From contig NC_048542.1 of assembly GCF_902806685.2 (NCBI RefSeq), forward strand, positions 12,570,533 through 12,634,532: a stretch of 64,000 bases of DNA, given 5' to 3'. The notes under the pieces were generated by a model. The model saw only the letters and a list, made by a program, of their open reading frames with translations, did not search any database and was not told the origin of the DNA. Below, piece after piece: positions 1-11,396 of the stretch. Source of the stretch: Maniola hyperantus (taxonomy: Eukaryota > Arthropoda > Insecta > Lepidoptera > Nymphalidae). The translations under genes and the position numbers were made by a program. Each line of letters begins with the position of its first letter. Positions within the stretch are counted from its first letter, which is position 1.

Positions 1-440
1 TAGTTAAAAAAATGTCTACTATTAAACTACATAATTTTTCACATACTTATTGAAGGTTTGCTGTAGTTTTTAATGCAAAAGTATTATTTTACTACATTTA
101 TTGTTAAAATACTTATTTGGTTGACAAAATAATTTCTTTTAAAATATAGACCTGTATTTTCTACTGTTGACTGTGCAAAATAATTAAAGGGCCTACAGAA
201 TACTGACCTCAAATAGAATATTTCAGTACCGCTAGTAACTTTGAAATATAAAGGAGTTGTTAGTAGTTCGTCAACCAAGCTATTGTAATATAATGCTCAG
301 GTAATTTGGTAGCGTATACCCTTCAAAGGGTACACAAAGGAAAATTATAAATACATAGATAACTTCAAAGTAGACAATCAACACTTTATAAAATAGCACC
401 CTATATTTTTTAGTTGGCTTTAAATATCGTTTAACTTTTT

Positions 441-874
441 AGGGTTCCGTACCTCAAAAGGAAAAATGGAACCCTTATAGGATCACTTTGTTGTCTATTT
501 GTCTGTCTGTCTGTCTGTCGGTCTGTCAAGAAACCTACAGGGTACTTCCCGTTGACCTAGAATCATGAAATTTGGCAGGTAGGTAGATTTTATAGCTGGC
601 TTTAGGGGGGAAAATCTGAAAACTGTGAATTTGTGGTTACATCACACAAAAAAAAAATTGTGGTCATAAACCAATAATTAGTATTTTCAATTTTCGAACT
701 AAGATAACTATATCAAATGGGGTATCATAATATGAAAGGGCTTTACCTGTGCATTCTAAAACAGAGTTTTATTTATTTGTATGCATCATAGTTTTTGAAT
801 TATCGTGCAAAATGTCGAAAAAATACCACTGTAACACGGAACCCTCGGTGCGCGAACCTGTTTCGCACTTTTTT
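441..874 (+). repeat. GGTTCCGTA-family interspersed repeat, near full length
   Basis: It starts AGGGTTCCGTACCTC with a short hairpin (AGGGTTCCGT paired with ACGGAACCCT) and a (GTCT)n tract at about 493-527. It ends GGAACCCTCGGTGCGCG and TTTCGCAC. It is about 430 bp. Other near-full copies lie at 18195-18620, 28655-31095 (split) and 60751-61170. The mobilising class is not certain. Confidence 0.8.
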
Positions 875-1839
875 AATGTTATACCTAATAATACCTTGCC
901 CCATTATCTCATTTGATAATAAATGATATTGAGTAAGTAGGCCAACTTGGAAGCACAAGCTAGTCAGCGTGGAAGTGTAGATAACGCAATAATTTTTTTA
1001 ATAGACTTAATATAACAAAATCTAACCCTTTAACCAACAACTAACCACTCTTCTCTATAAAGCTTCGAAACAAAAGCATGGACCCAATTTCCGTCTTTAT
1101 GAACTTGTCAACCCTCAACCCTCTCTCAGGCACTTCACTACTCGGTGGTATAAAGTACCCACACGACATAAACCTTTTTGTTTCCATAACCATTCATCAA
1201 TGTCCCCGTCCGAACCGGACGTTAAATTAAAAATACGAGCACTTTTTGGGGCAAAAGAAACAAAACTCGGTACAAATCACAGCGCTCTGCGTTATGAATT
1301 ATTCATAACTCACGTGAGCAATAATAGCAGGTGAATATTTTCCTTTTGTATTCAACTCGGCGGTGAACTGAGCTGAGCCTGCGACCGAGTGATAATAACT
1401 CATCAATTGTTTGTTTGCTTGCTCAATAGGGTTGAACTTTTCTGAAATCTTTTCAAATTAAAAAAAAAAGCTTCAAACTTTGCTTTAATTGGCAGTTCTT
1501 TCTAAACCACATCCATCTTTTAAAACTGTACTTAACTATCTTTGGTTCATTTTTTGGTTTAGTCAATTGGAAAAACGTTTGGTTTTTGGATCAATTTCTA
1601 AATAAGGGCTTCTCCGTAATTTAATTAATATTCCGTACCAGCTAACCCATCTCGGTTTGAGTGGAATTTCTGAAAATCCTTTCTTAGTGAAGTCGAAGTT
1701 ATAGATAAGACGTAGGTACCTACGTGCAAAATTCAAGTTTCTAGATCCGGTATAGTTAAGCTGTATCAATCAGTTGTTGTTCGAGCAGTTCCTCTTTTGA
1801 TACAAACATATTTTTAAAAATTATTTTACAAAAAAAATA

Positions 1840-2240
1840 AAAACCAACTTCAATACCTAGCCACAAACACTAAAAATTGAAAAATAATTTAATTTATTAC
1901 TGTATTTATTATGTAACAAGAGTTAATATAGTTCCATGATAATACTTTTTGGTGCCTTATTTAAAATATGCTATGCCTGGTTAAAAATCTACTGTTTACT
2001 AAGCTATTACACCGCGAGCAATTTACTCTTATCCGTTGAGGAGTTCCATTATCTATCTTCGAAGACGTTCATCAGATCTTCACCAAATTTAAATGGGACC
2101 AACTTTCAAACAAAAAAGAAGTTTCAAAATCGGTCCAGGCGTCTTCGAGTAATCGGGGAACATACATAAAACATAAAAAAAAAAAAAAAGATTCCGACGA
2201 ATTGAGAACCTCCTCCTTTTTTTGAAGTCGGTTAAAAAGG
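1840..2240. repeat. Probable inverted-repeat element with AAGTCGGTTAAAA ends
   Basis: The left end AAAAACCAACTTCA and right end TGAAGTCGGTTAAAA are imperfect inverted copies. The interior has short A-runs. Similar ends occur at about 26935 and 35530. It looks like an old non-autonomous DNA element. Confidence 0.5.
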
Positions 2241-2261
2241 AACCACAACTGAGTCTACTTA

Positions 2262-2420
2262 GATTTAAATTTTTAAAAATCCCGTGAAAACTTTCTGATT
2301 TTTCGGGACAAAAAGTAGTCTAGTCCCCGGGATGCAAGCTTTGTCAGAATTGGCCCGTGAATTAACCGCCCTGAAAAAGTAGCAGACATACTTCCACATT
2401 TATAATATTACTTACCTAGT
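2262..2420 (-). repeat. Degraded Helitron-like fragment
   Basis: It shares the AAAATCCCGTG, CGGGACAAAAAGTAGTC and CCCCGGGATG blocks and the ATTTATAATATTA end with better-preserved copies such as 13688-13910. Its CTAG hairpin end is missing. Confidence 0.55.
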
Positions 2421-2779
2421 AAATGTAAATTATTTGGATTTGTCTTTAAAAAAAACAAAAGTTAAAATTTATTTATTTAAAATTGCACAACTAGTGTCAA
2501 TAATTTAGCGACGTCTACGTCTTTGACTTTACCACCAGTTCGGAATACAATACATAATATTATTTTACCAATAAAAATACACTAAACATTTTATGTACTT
2601 TAAAACCAGTTTGAACTAATATTAAATAGGTAGGCTATAAAGTTGTGCACACGTCAGACCTCTCTCAACCACTTCATGGCTCCAGTGGCATAAATGTAAA
2701 CCATTTATCATTGATGCTCAGTCTCTATGTAAATTTCCTTGGTAGCATCAAAACTTGCGAATTAAAATTCATACAAATA

Positions 2780-3006
2780 CTAGCTTATGCCCGCGACTTC
2801 GTCCGCGTGGACTATATAAATTTCGAACCCCTATTTTACCCCTTTAGGGGTAGAATTTTCAAAAACCCTTACTTAACGGATGCCTACGTCATAATAGCTA
2901 TCTGCATGCCAAATTTCAGCACGATCCATCCAGTAGTTTAAGCTGTGCGTTGATAGATCAGTCAGTCAGTCAGTCAGTCACCTTTTCCTTTTATATGTAT
3001 ATTTAG
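2780..3006 (-). mobile_element. Helitron-like short element (GACTGACT subfamily)
   Basis: On the plus strand it opens CTAGCTTATGCCCGCGACTTCG, which read backwards is a GC hairpin followed by CTAG, the Helitron 3' signature. It holds (TCAG)n at 2961-2980. Sister copies lie at 3799-4036 and 37082-37270. Confidence 0.6.
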
Positions 3007-3481
3007 ATTCGAGATTGTATGAAATAGAAGTACCTACCTAATGAAATATATATAAAAAATCCTATAATTTTGTAAAAGTTTACGATATATTGCAAATAAA
3101 ACATCTGACTAACGCTAGAGGTCAACGAACATTGCGTAAGTAGGCCACTCGGAATCAATGCCGCGTCGTAGGTGGGGCATTGACCCTAATTTTGCACGCT
3201 ATGAAAAAAACTAAATCACTAAAACTACAAAATGAGGCAAATGGTTATTGGTACTGAATTGTGTATAGGTAGTATAACAATTACTTACGCTAAAGGTTTG
3301 CCAGCGTTCTGGTTACATAGAAAACATTTTGTGTTAAAAGTCCTCATATTTTGAAATGTACGGTTCAAATCAGATCGTTTCATGTTATGAATTATTCAAT
3401 ATTTATAGCTCACGCGAGCAATACCTAAATTACAGGTGAATATTTTTCTTTATATTAAACCTTGACTCTTATCTTGACGAT

Positions 3482-3542
3482 CATCCTGGCGCAGTGGTAA
3501 GCGCTGTGGTCTAATTAGTGGGAGGTCCTGGGCTGATGCGTA
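3482..3542 (+). repeat. SINE head fragment (tRNA-derived)
   Basis: CCTGGCGCAGTGGTAAGCGC is an A-box-like start followed by GTGGTCTAATTAGTGGGAGGTCC. It matches the heads of SINEs at 23511 and 35797 but stops at the B box. Confidence 0.6.
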
Positions 3543-3798
3543 ATCGCATTTCCGAGCGATAAAAAAAAGGCCTGACGAGTCAGTCAGTGAGTGAATCATC
3601 ATTTTTATCATAGTAGGTAATTACCTGTTTATAACTACCTACATTTTTAGAAAAATTGTTCAATTATCATTTATTTATCTATCTTTTTACTTAATATTTT
3701 ATATTATTTATCTTTTTTAATATTAAATCATTACCCTCAGCTGAATATAAAGACTGGCTTATCTAACTTAATTTTTCTTACCTCCTTTTAGTAGATAA

Positions 3799-4036
3799 TT
3801 AGCTTATGCTCGCGACTTCGTCCGCGTAGACTACTCAAATTTCGAACCATTATTTTACCCCCTAAGGGGTTGAATTTTCAAAAATCCTTTCTTAGCGGAT
3901 GCCTACGTGATAATAGATATCTGCATGCCAAATTTCAGCCCGATCCGTCCAGTAGTTTGAGCTGTGTGTTGATAGATCAGTCAGTCAATCAGTCAGTCAG
4001 TCAGTCAGTCAGTCACCTTTTCTATTTATATATTTA
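3799..4036 (-). mobile_element. Helitron-like short element (GACTGACT subfamily)
   Basis: Same family as 2780-3006, including the CTACGTGATAATAGATATCTGCATG block and a (TCAG)n tract at 3980-4016. The CTAG end is degraded to TTAG. Confidence 0.6.
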
Positions 4037-4089
4037 GATAATAGTGTAACACTGCAAACCTATATGAAGCTCCACATCAAAGTCAGCAG

Positions 4090-4230
4090 GATTCGTAGTG
4101 TTGTTTTGTGTAACTCAGACACATTGCTGCGTTAGTGTAGCAAAATAGCGTATCCGCCGGCACCCAAGATTTATTGTTGTTTGCCCACTACGTCGTGTCA
4201 AATGGAAATGATAACATGTAACAGTTTTGA
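4090..4230 (+). repeat. Locally repeated diverged block, copy 1
   Basis: It shares GCGTATCCGCC, a TTTATTGTTGTTTGCCCACTA stretch and AAATGGAAAT with the blocks at 5063-5210 and 5790-5905. It is not recognised as a known element. Confidence 0.5.
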
Positions 4231-4260
4231 TAGGTATAGGATGAGACGGAGTCTTCTAAA

Positions 4261-4470
4261 TTTTCGGTGTGCGTTTCAAGCAATTAAATAATCAGTTGCT
4301 TTACGGAGACAGAAAACATCGTGAGAAAATCTGCATATCTGAGTGTTCTCCATAATGTTGTCAAAGGTGTGTGTAGTCTGCCAATCCACACTGGACCAGC
4401 GTGGCAGACTATGGCCTAAACCCTTCTTATGCTGAGAGGAGATCCGTGCTCAGTAGTGAGCACGCAGTCT
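4261..4470. repeat. Dispersed repeat with ACTACTGAGCACGG motif
   Basis: AACATCGTGAGAAAATCTGCAT, TGCCAATCCACACTGG and CTCAGTAGTGAGCACG match blocks at 19090-19380 and 46660-46785 and, more distantly, 50815-51050 in the LTR. It is probably a LINE/SINE 3' region common in Lepidoptera. Confidence 0.5.
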
Positions 4471-4504
4471 ATGATGATCACATTATTTGATCTATATGTC
4501 AGTA

Positions 4505-4789
4505 CCCGTAGTACAAGATTTTACGTCTCACCAAACGAAACCAAATTCGAGAGTCGAAATACTTCCGCGTTACAGTAAACTGGATCTTAATTGCCTTGTT
4601 TTAAAGCTCAAGTTTGTCTACACTTCTACAGCCAGCGCTCCAAGCGGAAACATTGCGAAATTAAAATCAGTGGCATTGAATATTTGACTTCAATTCAAGG
4701 CTGTTTAGGTCCATTTTACTGTAACGCGGAAGTATTTCGACTCTCGAATTTGGTTTCGTTTGGTGAGACGTAAAATCTTGTACTACGGG
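4505..4789. mobile_element. MITE with perfect 75-bp terminal inverted repeats
   Basis: Arms 4505-4579 and 4715-4789 (CCCGTAGTACAAG...) are exact reverse complements. TA lies on each side (4503-4504 and 4790-4791), fitting a Tc1/mariner-type target duplication. The 135-bp centre has no coding signal. Frames that overlap it are not genes. Confidence 0.85.
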
Positions 4790-5062
4790 TACACAGTTCT
4801 GTCATGTCACGGTTTACGTTTACCGTACTTTTGGGATGACATTTGACATATTTAAAGCAAATATGGCGGATCCTTTCTCAGATTATCCGCGTAATAATAT
4901 GGATAGCAAAAAATAATTAGTAAGTGAAGCAAGGGCGACTCAGCTAGCATAAATTAAAAGTTTGTCGCTTGATAAATGTTATTTAATTTCGTAGCTTTAT
5001 TTTCCTCTGTAAATGTCCCCCAGCGTAAATTCCCGAGTGCACAGAATTTGTAGTCCCTGTTT

Positions 5063-5210
5063 TCAGTAACACTCACGCTCTTGCGTTACAGGCTACAGCG
5101 AGATAGCGTATCTGGGGCGGCGCACAAAATTTATGATTGTTTACCCACTGTTTTAGGCTAAGTGGAAGCTTTACAAATTTTCATACATAATCCGCCGGAT
5201 TATGACACCA
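5063..5210 (+). repeat. Locally repeated diverged block, copy 2
   Basis: It shares TTTTCAGT, AGCGTATCTG, GCGCACAAAATTTATG and TTTACCCACT with copies at 4090 and 5790, and CATAATCCGCCGGATTATGA with copy 3 in weaker form. Confidence 0.5.
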
Positions 5211-5789
5211 ATCCCAAGATTATGAGGGATTAAACACGTAATTTAATATGGTAGCGGATTTTTTTGGGCTTCCCATGAAGTATGATACTCGTAAGCCGAA
5301 GAAAGCTGTTACTACATTTTGTAATTAGAAAATTCTATTACACCCTTAGGGTAGGTTTTTCTAGTTATGCTAGTGGTTTAAAAACTTTACCAGTCATTAT
5401 TTCTTAGGCGGTCTTTTTTCTAAAAACTGTGTGAGAAAATGATTTTGAATCCCTCGAGTGATGTCACTCGAGTACCGATACTCTAAACCAAAATATTTTT
5501 TCGAGTCATAATCTGTTTTTAAGTTCCCTGATTTTTTAATTCAATATGGCTCTATGCAGCGAATAAATTCCTGTACCTGTATTTAATTTCAAGCTTACAG
5601 CTCATAAAGCACACTTTTTAATGTCTGTGATAGACCGACAGACAGATAGACGGTCTGGATGAAACTATAGGATTTCCTTGTATTCCTACGGAATCCTAAA
5701 CGCCGAGCCATATTTCAAACTACAAAAAACCCAACATAGTATCAGTAGATATCATCGTTAAAATGTTAAATTTTGTTGGCATTTTATTT

Positions 5790-5905
5790 TCAGTGACACT
5801 GCAGCGTTATAGACTGTATCTGACAGCGCATAAAATTAATTGTTGCTTACGCACTATTTCATGTGAAATGGAAATTTTACGTTGATACATAATACGCTGG
5901 ATAAT
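5790..5905 (+). repeat. Locally repeated diverged block, copy 3
   Basis: TTTTCAGTGACACTGCAGCG, GCGCATAAAATTAATTGTTG and GTGAAATGGAAATTTTAC align with copies 1 and 2 in the same orientation. Confidence 0.5.
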
Positions 5906-6899
5906 TAAGCCTATTCGGTAGTGGAAAATCTCTAAATTAAATTGACAAGACCAAAATTAATGCTGTCCTTTCGAAATGGGTTTCCGCGTCAAAGGATTAG
6001 TAGGAGGTACATTTGGATTTGTCAACATTAGTTTAAGGATTACTATAGAGCCAAAGTACTAATGACAAGAGTGTCCATCCCAATAGATGCCATGCGTGAT
6101 GTTATTATTGGTAATTTTGTTGCGGAATTTCGTTAGATCTGTGCCTACCCGCCTTTAGGCATTCACTTAATCATAATAGGTACTTACTTATTATAATAAT
6201 TATATAAAAATTATGATTGTATGTTCCAATTCTTGCGATATGCGTTTGCGTAACGTTCACCTGATTGAGTTGCAACTTTGTATTGTAGTTGTCGGCACTT
6301 GTGTCAAGATTTCTGACATACGATCAACGCACAATAGAAAGCGCATGAGAAGCATTGCAACGCATACTGTTCAGGACAGCCGCGGTTATCCGGCCGCGAT
6401 GAGAAGGTCGCGCGTCGGCAACGGCTCGCGTGTTACGCGACCGCGTACAACTAGCGGGCCACACACTTTGATACACGCGATTTAAAGTGACCATGTCAGA
6501 CGACTGTGTAACTAATAATTGTTCTCTTTACTAATAAATTACTTATAACGTGGAATACAGTGCATTATTATTTTGGACGCCGAGATATCCCTCAAGAATA
6601 CGTGTAGGGCACTTGGCTCCACTACATACCTACCGGCTATTAATCTAGAATAGGTATAATAATAGGTTTATTTAGAAAAAGAGGATTATACTTTAGTATA
6701 TCATTTATTTTACAATTTCATTTAATAACTAATCATTATTATTTATTATATTCTAAAATTACTTTGAATTTAATGCATAATTAGTACGCAAACAAACTTA
6801 ATATGCATCATCATATTTTACAATAAACCCTTCAGTTTCCTTCAAATCACAAGTATTGGAATTTAAAGGCTTTTTTAAAAAGCCGACATCTATTTATAT

Positions 6900-7097
6900 C
6901 AGTAGGTACCCATATTATAAATGTGAAAGTGTGTTTGTTTGTTGGTTTGTCCTTCAATCACGTCGCAACGGGGCAACGGATCAACTTGATTTTTTGCATG
7001 GGTATAGGCTACTTTTTATCCCGGTAAATCAAAGAGTTCCCATGGGATTTTTAAAAACCTAAATCCACGCGTACGAAGTCGTAGGCATAAGCTTGTT
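6900..7097 (+). repeat. Helitron-like fragment
   Basis: It runs from CCCATATTATAAATGTGAAAG to ACGCGTACGAAGTCGTAGG. The final CTAG is altered to CTTG. It holds the ATCCCGGTAAATCAAAGAG and GGGATTTTTAAAAACC blocks of the family. Confidence 0.6.
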
Positions 7098-7184
7098 AAA
7101 AATAAATTAATTACGCCGTAATCTGTGCTTGATCGCTAATATGCCACGAACTTAAGATTTAATTTATCATGAGTTTTCTGCGGC

Positions 7185-7290
7185 TGTATGAGGAAGGCTG
7201 ACGACAAGGTGTGGTGGCGCTTACTAGGGAAGGTCTATGTTCGACAATAGACGTCACAGACTGATAATAATGATGATGATGATGTTGGTC
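7185..7290 (+). repeat. LINE 3' tail fragment
   Basis: TGAGGAAGGC, GTGGCGCTTACTAGGGAAGG and CTATGTTCGACAATAGACGTC ending in (GAT)n resemble the C-terminal code and tail of RTE-type LINEs (a GEAYVQQWT-like region), heavily decayed. Confidence 0.45.
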
Positions 7291-7422
7291 AATTGTCGTC
7301 CACATCGAACTAAAAAACAGCATGAAAACAGTTAGTTCCTTTGGCATTTTTCGAGGTTTATTTGCATTTTAAATAAATTGTAAAGGAAAAGATTATAAAT
7401 TAAAATTAAGTACTATTTAAAA

Positions 7423-7516
7423 CTAGCTTATGCTCGCGACTTCGTCTGCGCGGACTACACAAATTTCAAACCCCTATTTCACCCCCTTAGGGGTTGAATT
7501 TTCAAAAACCCTTTCT
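7423..7516 (-). repeat. Helitron-like 3' end fragment
   Basis: ACTAGCTTATGCTCGCGAC followed by ACCCCCTTAGGGG and TTTTCAAAAACCC match the start of 3799-4036. The remainder is lost. Confidence 0.55.
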
Positions 7517-7870
7517 ATTTAGATTAACCAATACCAAGACATTTTTCTAAAGTTTTACAATATCTAGGCACATAAAATAAAATGTAAAGCAACGTCACTT
7601 GACCTGTTTCTAGACTTAAGAATCTCGGTACTAAACAGGGGTTAACTCTTGACGCTTCTAAAGGGGGTTAAAGGGCTCATAGTGACGCAAGCCTTTTCAT
7701 TTTTAGAGCTAAAAATATCTTTTTACAGTTTCACAACAAGTCTGTTTAACGAGACGTAGAGTATTAAGCAAAGTAAGATGGTTAGGAGATTCAAGACTGA
7801 GATTACAAGTAGAAAATAGGTTTTAACCTTGACTTTAGTGTACGTACGGCGTACCGTAGGAGTTACTTAC

Positions 7871-8067
7871 ACTTAGTCTGTGGCCCAGGTGGGAGCGGCT
7901 GCGTCGTTCGTGGCGACCAGCGTGTAGAACAAACTCTTAATATTCACATGAAATTGGAAGGAAGACGCGCGGATAATTAAGAGCGGGTCGGAGAGTATGA
8001 CGTCGCGCCCGCTGGCTGCCTCGCAGGACGCACTCGCTCCCAGCTGGGCCGCAGACTTATTGACGAC
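7871..8067. repeat. GC-rich imperfect inverted repeat
   Basis: CTTAGTCTGTGGCCCAGGTG near 7873 and CAGCTGGGCCGCAGACTTAT near 8041 are near-inverse copies, about 28 bases with a few mismatches. The interior is far richer in G+C than its surroundings. A 64-codon minus frame without ATG fills it; whether it is an exon or an inverted-repeat element is open. Confidence 0.45.
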
Positions 8068-8708
8068 TTAGAAGGTCACAAGTCGTGTCGAAACTTTTTA
8101 GGTCACTAATATCCTGCAGTATCCCTCGATGGTCTATAAATAGGGCTCTGGAGACCTAGAAACGGCGGTAGGTATTCAATTTCTGGATAAGAAAGTGGCA
8201 GAGGCCGGTGTCGGGCAGCAGCGACACTAGGAATACCTACTTATGTGGCGATTACATTACATCGCCGGTGTGACCAGTCTAACCCTGTGATGACAAACAC
8301 GTCTTCCTAGCAGTGCTTTATGCTTCTGTGGCCTACACGCCACTGCTTTACGTTAGTTCGCGTTTTAAAATACTATGTTTCAAACATGCAAGCTGCTTCA
8401 ATAAAAGCTTCAAATATAAGTACCATGTGTAACATGGTATTCATATACAAAGCTTTTATATTAGTTTCCATTTAACAGAAATACCAATTTAATTTGCATT
8501 AATATTAATAGGAATAACTTTATTCAATTCTTAATACGATCAGTAATAATAACTTATTTACATTCGAATAGTTACAATAATTATTTACATTAAATTAATA
8601 TAATAATCAGTCTATATTAATAATAATTGTTAATTATAAAGCTAATTCATAGCATTGCTAAATCAAGCTCATTTATCTGATTGCTGAAAAATAACAAAAT
8701 ATCGTTTT

Positions 8709-8852
8709 TTAGGGTTCCGTACCCCAAAAGGAACTTTACTAAATCATATTATATAGATAGTGTTGCACATACAAGTTTTGAAATATCTTGTACGATGGTA
8801 CGGAACCCTTTGTGTGCCAGTCCGACTGGTCGTTTTTCGGTTATACACAGTT
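8709..8852 (+). repeat. Short GGTTCCGTA-family copy (internally deleted)
   Basis: It has the AGGGTTCCGTACCCCAAAAGG start and the TACGATGGTACGGAACCCTT end with the TGCCAGTCCGACTGG finish. The roughly 300-bp middle is missing. Confidence 0.65.
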
Positions 8853-10451
8853 TTTTAAATTAAATTAAAATTAATACTATTTCATTCCACACGGATTCTT
8901 ATGCAAGAGACAGCACTAGATACTTTATTATTATACTTTATGCCAATTTAGTTTACTTTATAGATTGTGTACAACTAAAGTAGCATCAATTTATTTTTTT
9001 ACACACGTTAGTAAGTAGGTACAGATCATACAAGATTTTTCGTTTGATCTAGGAGTCTTACAATTTTGGAATGTTAAAATAATAATTACAGACATAGTAA
9101 ATAATCGTACTAGGCCAAATATTTTTATATTTATACCACATACTTACATAAAAATATAAAAATCAAATTTTAAGCACAAAGAATGGGCTGTTCTAAGTAT
9201 ATTTTTAGAGATCCCTGGTAAGCATCGTGAATTTAAACTCGAGCTTCTAGAATCCTGACTTCAGAGGTCTGAAACCCTAATGTAACTTTTTAAGTTAAGG
9301 GGACTCAGTTCAGTGCTTTCTTCATACAAACGTAGGAGGGAAATTACAACAATATTCGATATTGTACGCACATAACTAAGAATTATATCGATTTATCTCG
9401 TCATTATCTAGGTTTATTGATATATAAAATATTGAAAAAAATATTGATTTAAAAGTTACGAGGCTGAAAAGATTCCTATTTTAACACTAAATTAATGACA
9501 ACTTTGGGCGTAAATAAATAAGATTAGGGATATGAAAATTCTAAAACAATTTATCATTAGACGTTGTTTAGTTATTTATTAGTTGAAATAACTTTACTTT
9601 GCAAACATAAATTCAGCAGTTTTTTCTCAAAAATACTTTTCCTAAACCCTTTTCGCGCGCTTGATTTCAGTGAAAATCATCGTGCCTCTCAACTTTCTCA
9701 TACAATGTCAAGTGAAAAGCAAACACCACGTGCGCTGCCAATTTCGGTCGAGCGTCCTGCATCACCTTAAAAAACTTAATTCTGGAGCTAAGTGAAGGTT
9801 TGCGATCTTAAATCACGTGGTTTACGCATCGATAGTGGACTTAAGAGCCCGAGAGGGCCAGAGCAGACCGCTCTCTCTGTACAGTACATAATTGACACAT
9901 TATTTCTACCCACACGTCACGTAAGTTAACTTGAAAAGTTACACTAAAGCGCAACGTACACCTGTAGAGCCGAGACGTGGTGTCTTTATTGACAAAAACT
10001 GAAACAAGATCCATTTACTTAGAGCGATACGGCGCACGGCGAGCTCAGGCCACGCCAAGCACCCCTTGCTTCCTCTATGTTTTGTTTTCAGTATAAAAAC
10101 TTCAACCATATTATCTCAAAGTATATTATGTTGCTATCCACTCAACTCAATCCTAATATACATAATATGGTAGCTCTATCCCAACCGCCCCACCCGTTGT
10201 GTGTATTTTTATATTACGCTTAATATTTTAACATTTCATTTCTTAGAAATACTATTAAATATTTGTACAAATTAACATTAGTTTAACGTTAATATTTTCA
10301 ATAAAATTAAAACGACATAGATTGTAACTTGAAAAAGTATTGTCCTTAATATTACTAAAACAACTTTTATAAAACCCTGGCTTACTACACTTTATCATAC
10401 GTCACAGATTATAATAATTATTTATACTACACTATAGCTATTGCGAAGCAG
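8853..10451. other. AT-rich stretch 3' of the Beat stop codon
   Basis: No reading frame, RNA gene or clear repeat recognised. It would include the 3' untranslated region of the Beat-like gene next to 10452. A moderately GC-rich patch at 9640-9860 and 10020-10080 has no coding pattern. Confidence 0.4.
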
Positions 10452-10552
10452 CTATCTTATCGAGATCTCTGTGTAACTTTCTAATAAGAATTGCAGGACA
10501 AATTGTAAAATAAGTACTAGGATGGTTGGTATGCAGGTTTCTGTCGCTCCAC
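10452..10552 (-). CDS. beat-like: Beat-family Ig protein, probable last exon with hydrophobic tail
   Basis: A TGTTTCAG acceptor opens a 101-bp reading frame ending at TAG (10452-10454). Joined in the phase left by 12636-12739, it reads GATETCIPTILVLILQFV and continues QFLLESYTEISIR before the stop. The roughly 18-residue hydrophobic run close to the C-terminus is what a GPI-anchor signal or single membrane-spanning tail looks like, and several Beat proteins are membrane-anchored. Phase, acceptor and hydrophobicity are seen; its use in the transcript is inferred. The same bases read in another frame give nothing Beat-like. No convincing AATAAA was seen just downstream. Confidence 0.7.
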
Positions 10553-10894
10553 CTGAAACAAGAGGTCACTATGTTATTATAACTTATAATAATGGCCTTT
10601 TGGGCAGTGGCGTGTCGGTCATAGAGGCATAAATACACTGCTTACCCCAGTTGTAATAGCTCAATGCATATTTTTCAGGTTTCAGTAAACAGGCTCCTAC
10701 CTAACTAATGCATACCCTGGCTTTAAACCTTGTGCATCGCCACTGAGTTCTGGGCCTCCGCATCCGCAGTAGAACATACTAATGGTTAGACCAAAAAGGC
10801 AGTTAGTTGTTAGCATTATTATAGCATGCATTCAGCGCGCACGTCTAGGTATTGCAACCTTACAAAATATTATATTGAGTAGAATGTAACGAAA

Positions 10895-11396
10895 TAATAG
10901 GCTACTTGACAATTTTTTTAAGTTGGTCTTAAATGGTTAATATTTGTCCTATTATATCAAAAAAATTAACACTATATTTTTTTGCGCCCTAAAAACCGTA
11001 AAACTTTAATTTAAAAACATATTTTTCTTAGACAGGTGAAAACACTGTCGGCCATGTTTGGCCGATAGATTATCTGTGCTCTGACGTCATGCATTTGTAA
11101 ACAACAGTATAACCACAGGGTTATACTGTTGTCTGGCTCTGACGTCATGCATTTGTAAACAACAGTATAACCACAGGGTTATACTGTTGTTTACAAATGC
11201 ATGACGTCAGAGCACAGATAATCTATCGGCCAAACATGGCCGACAGTGTTTTCACCTGTCTAAGAAAAATATTTTTTTAAATTAAAGTTTTACGGTTTTT
11301 AGGGCGCAAAAAAATATAGTGTTAATTTTTTTGATATAATAGGACAAATATTAACCATTTAAGACCAACTTAAAAAAATTGTCAAGTAGCCTATTA
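10895..11396. mobile_element. 502-bp foldback palindrome (foldback MITE)
   Basis: Arms of about 230 bp are reverse complements with one mismatch seen (AAAAACATATT versus AAAAAAATATT). Ends are ATAGGCTACTTGAC with TA on both sides (10895-10896 and 11395-11396). The centre carries a direct duplication of a roughly 58-base unit that itself contains the palindrome ACAACAGTATAACC-ACAG-GGTTATACTGTTGT, at about 11102-11133 and 11159-11190. It lies in the last intron of the Beat-like gene. It has no coding capacity. Confidence 0.85.

Noticed and set aside
2961..4016. TCAG repeats considered as a CRISPR-like or satellite array
   Set aside because: They are short microsatellites inside Helitron-like copies, with no spacers.
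6213..6485. 90-codon plus frame with a GC-rich end
   Set aside because: No domain; its first part resembles a block at 27961-28110, so it is probably repeat sequence.
9564..9770. 68-codon plus frame
   Set aside because: No conserved motif, no ATG context or splice evidence; compatible with chance.
10438..10638. 66-codon minus frame overlapping the last Beat exon
   Set aside because: It is a different frame from the splice-consistent one and gives no recognisable protein.
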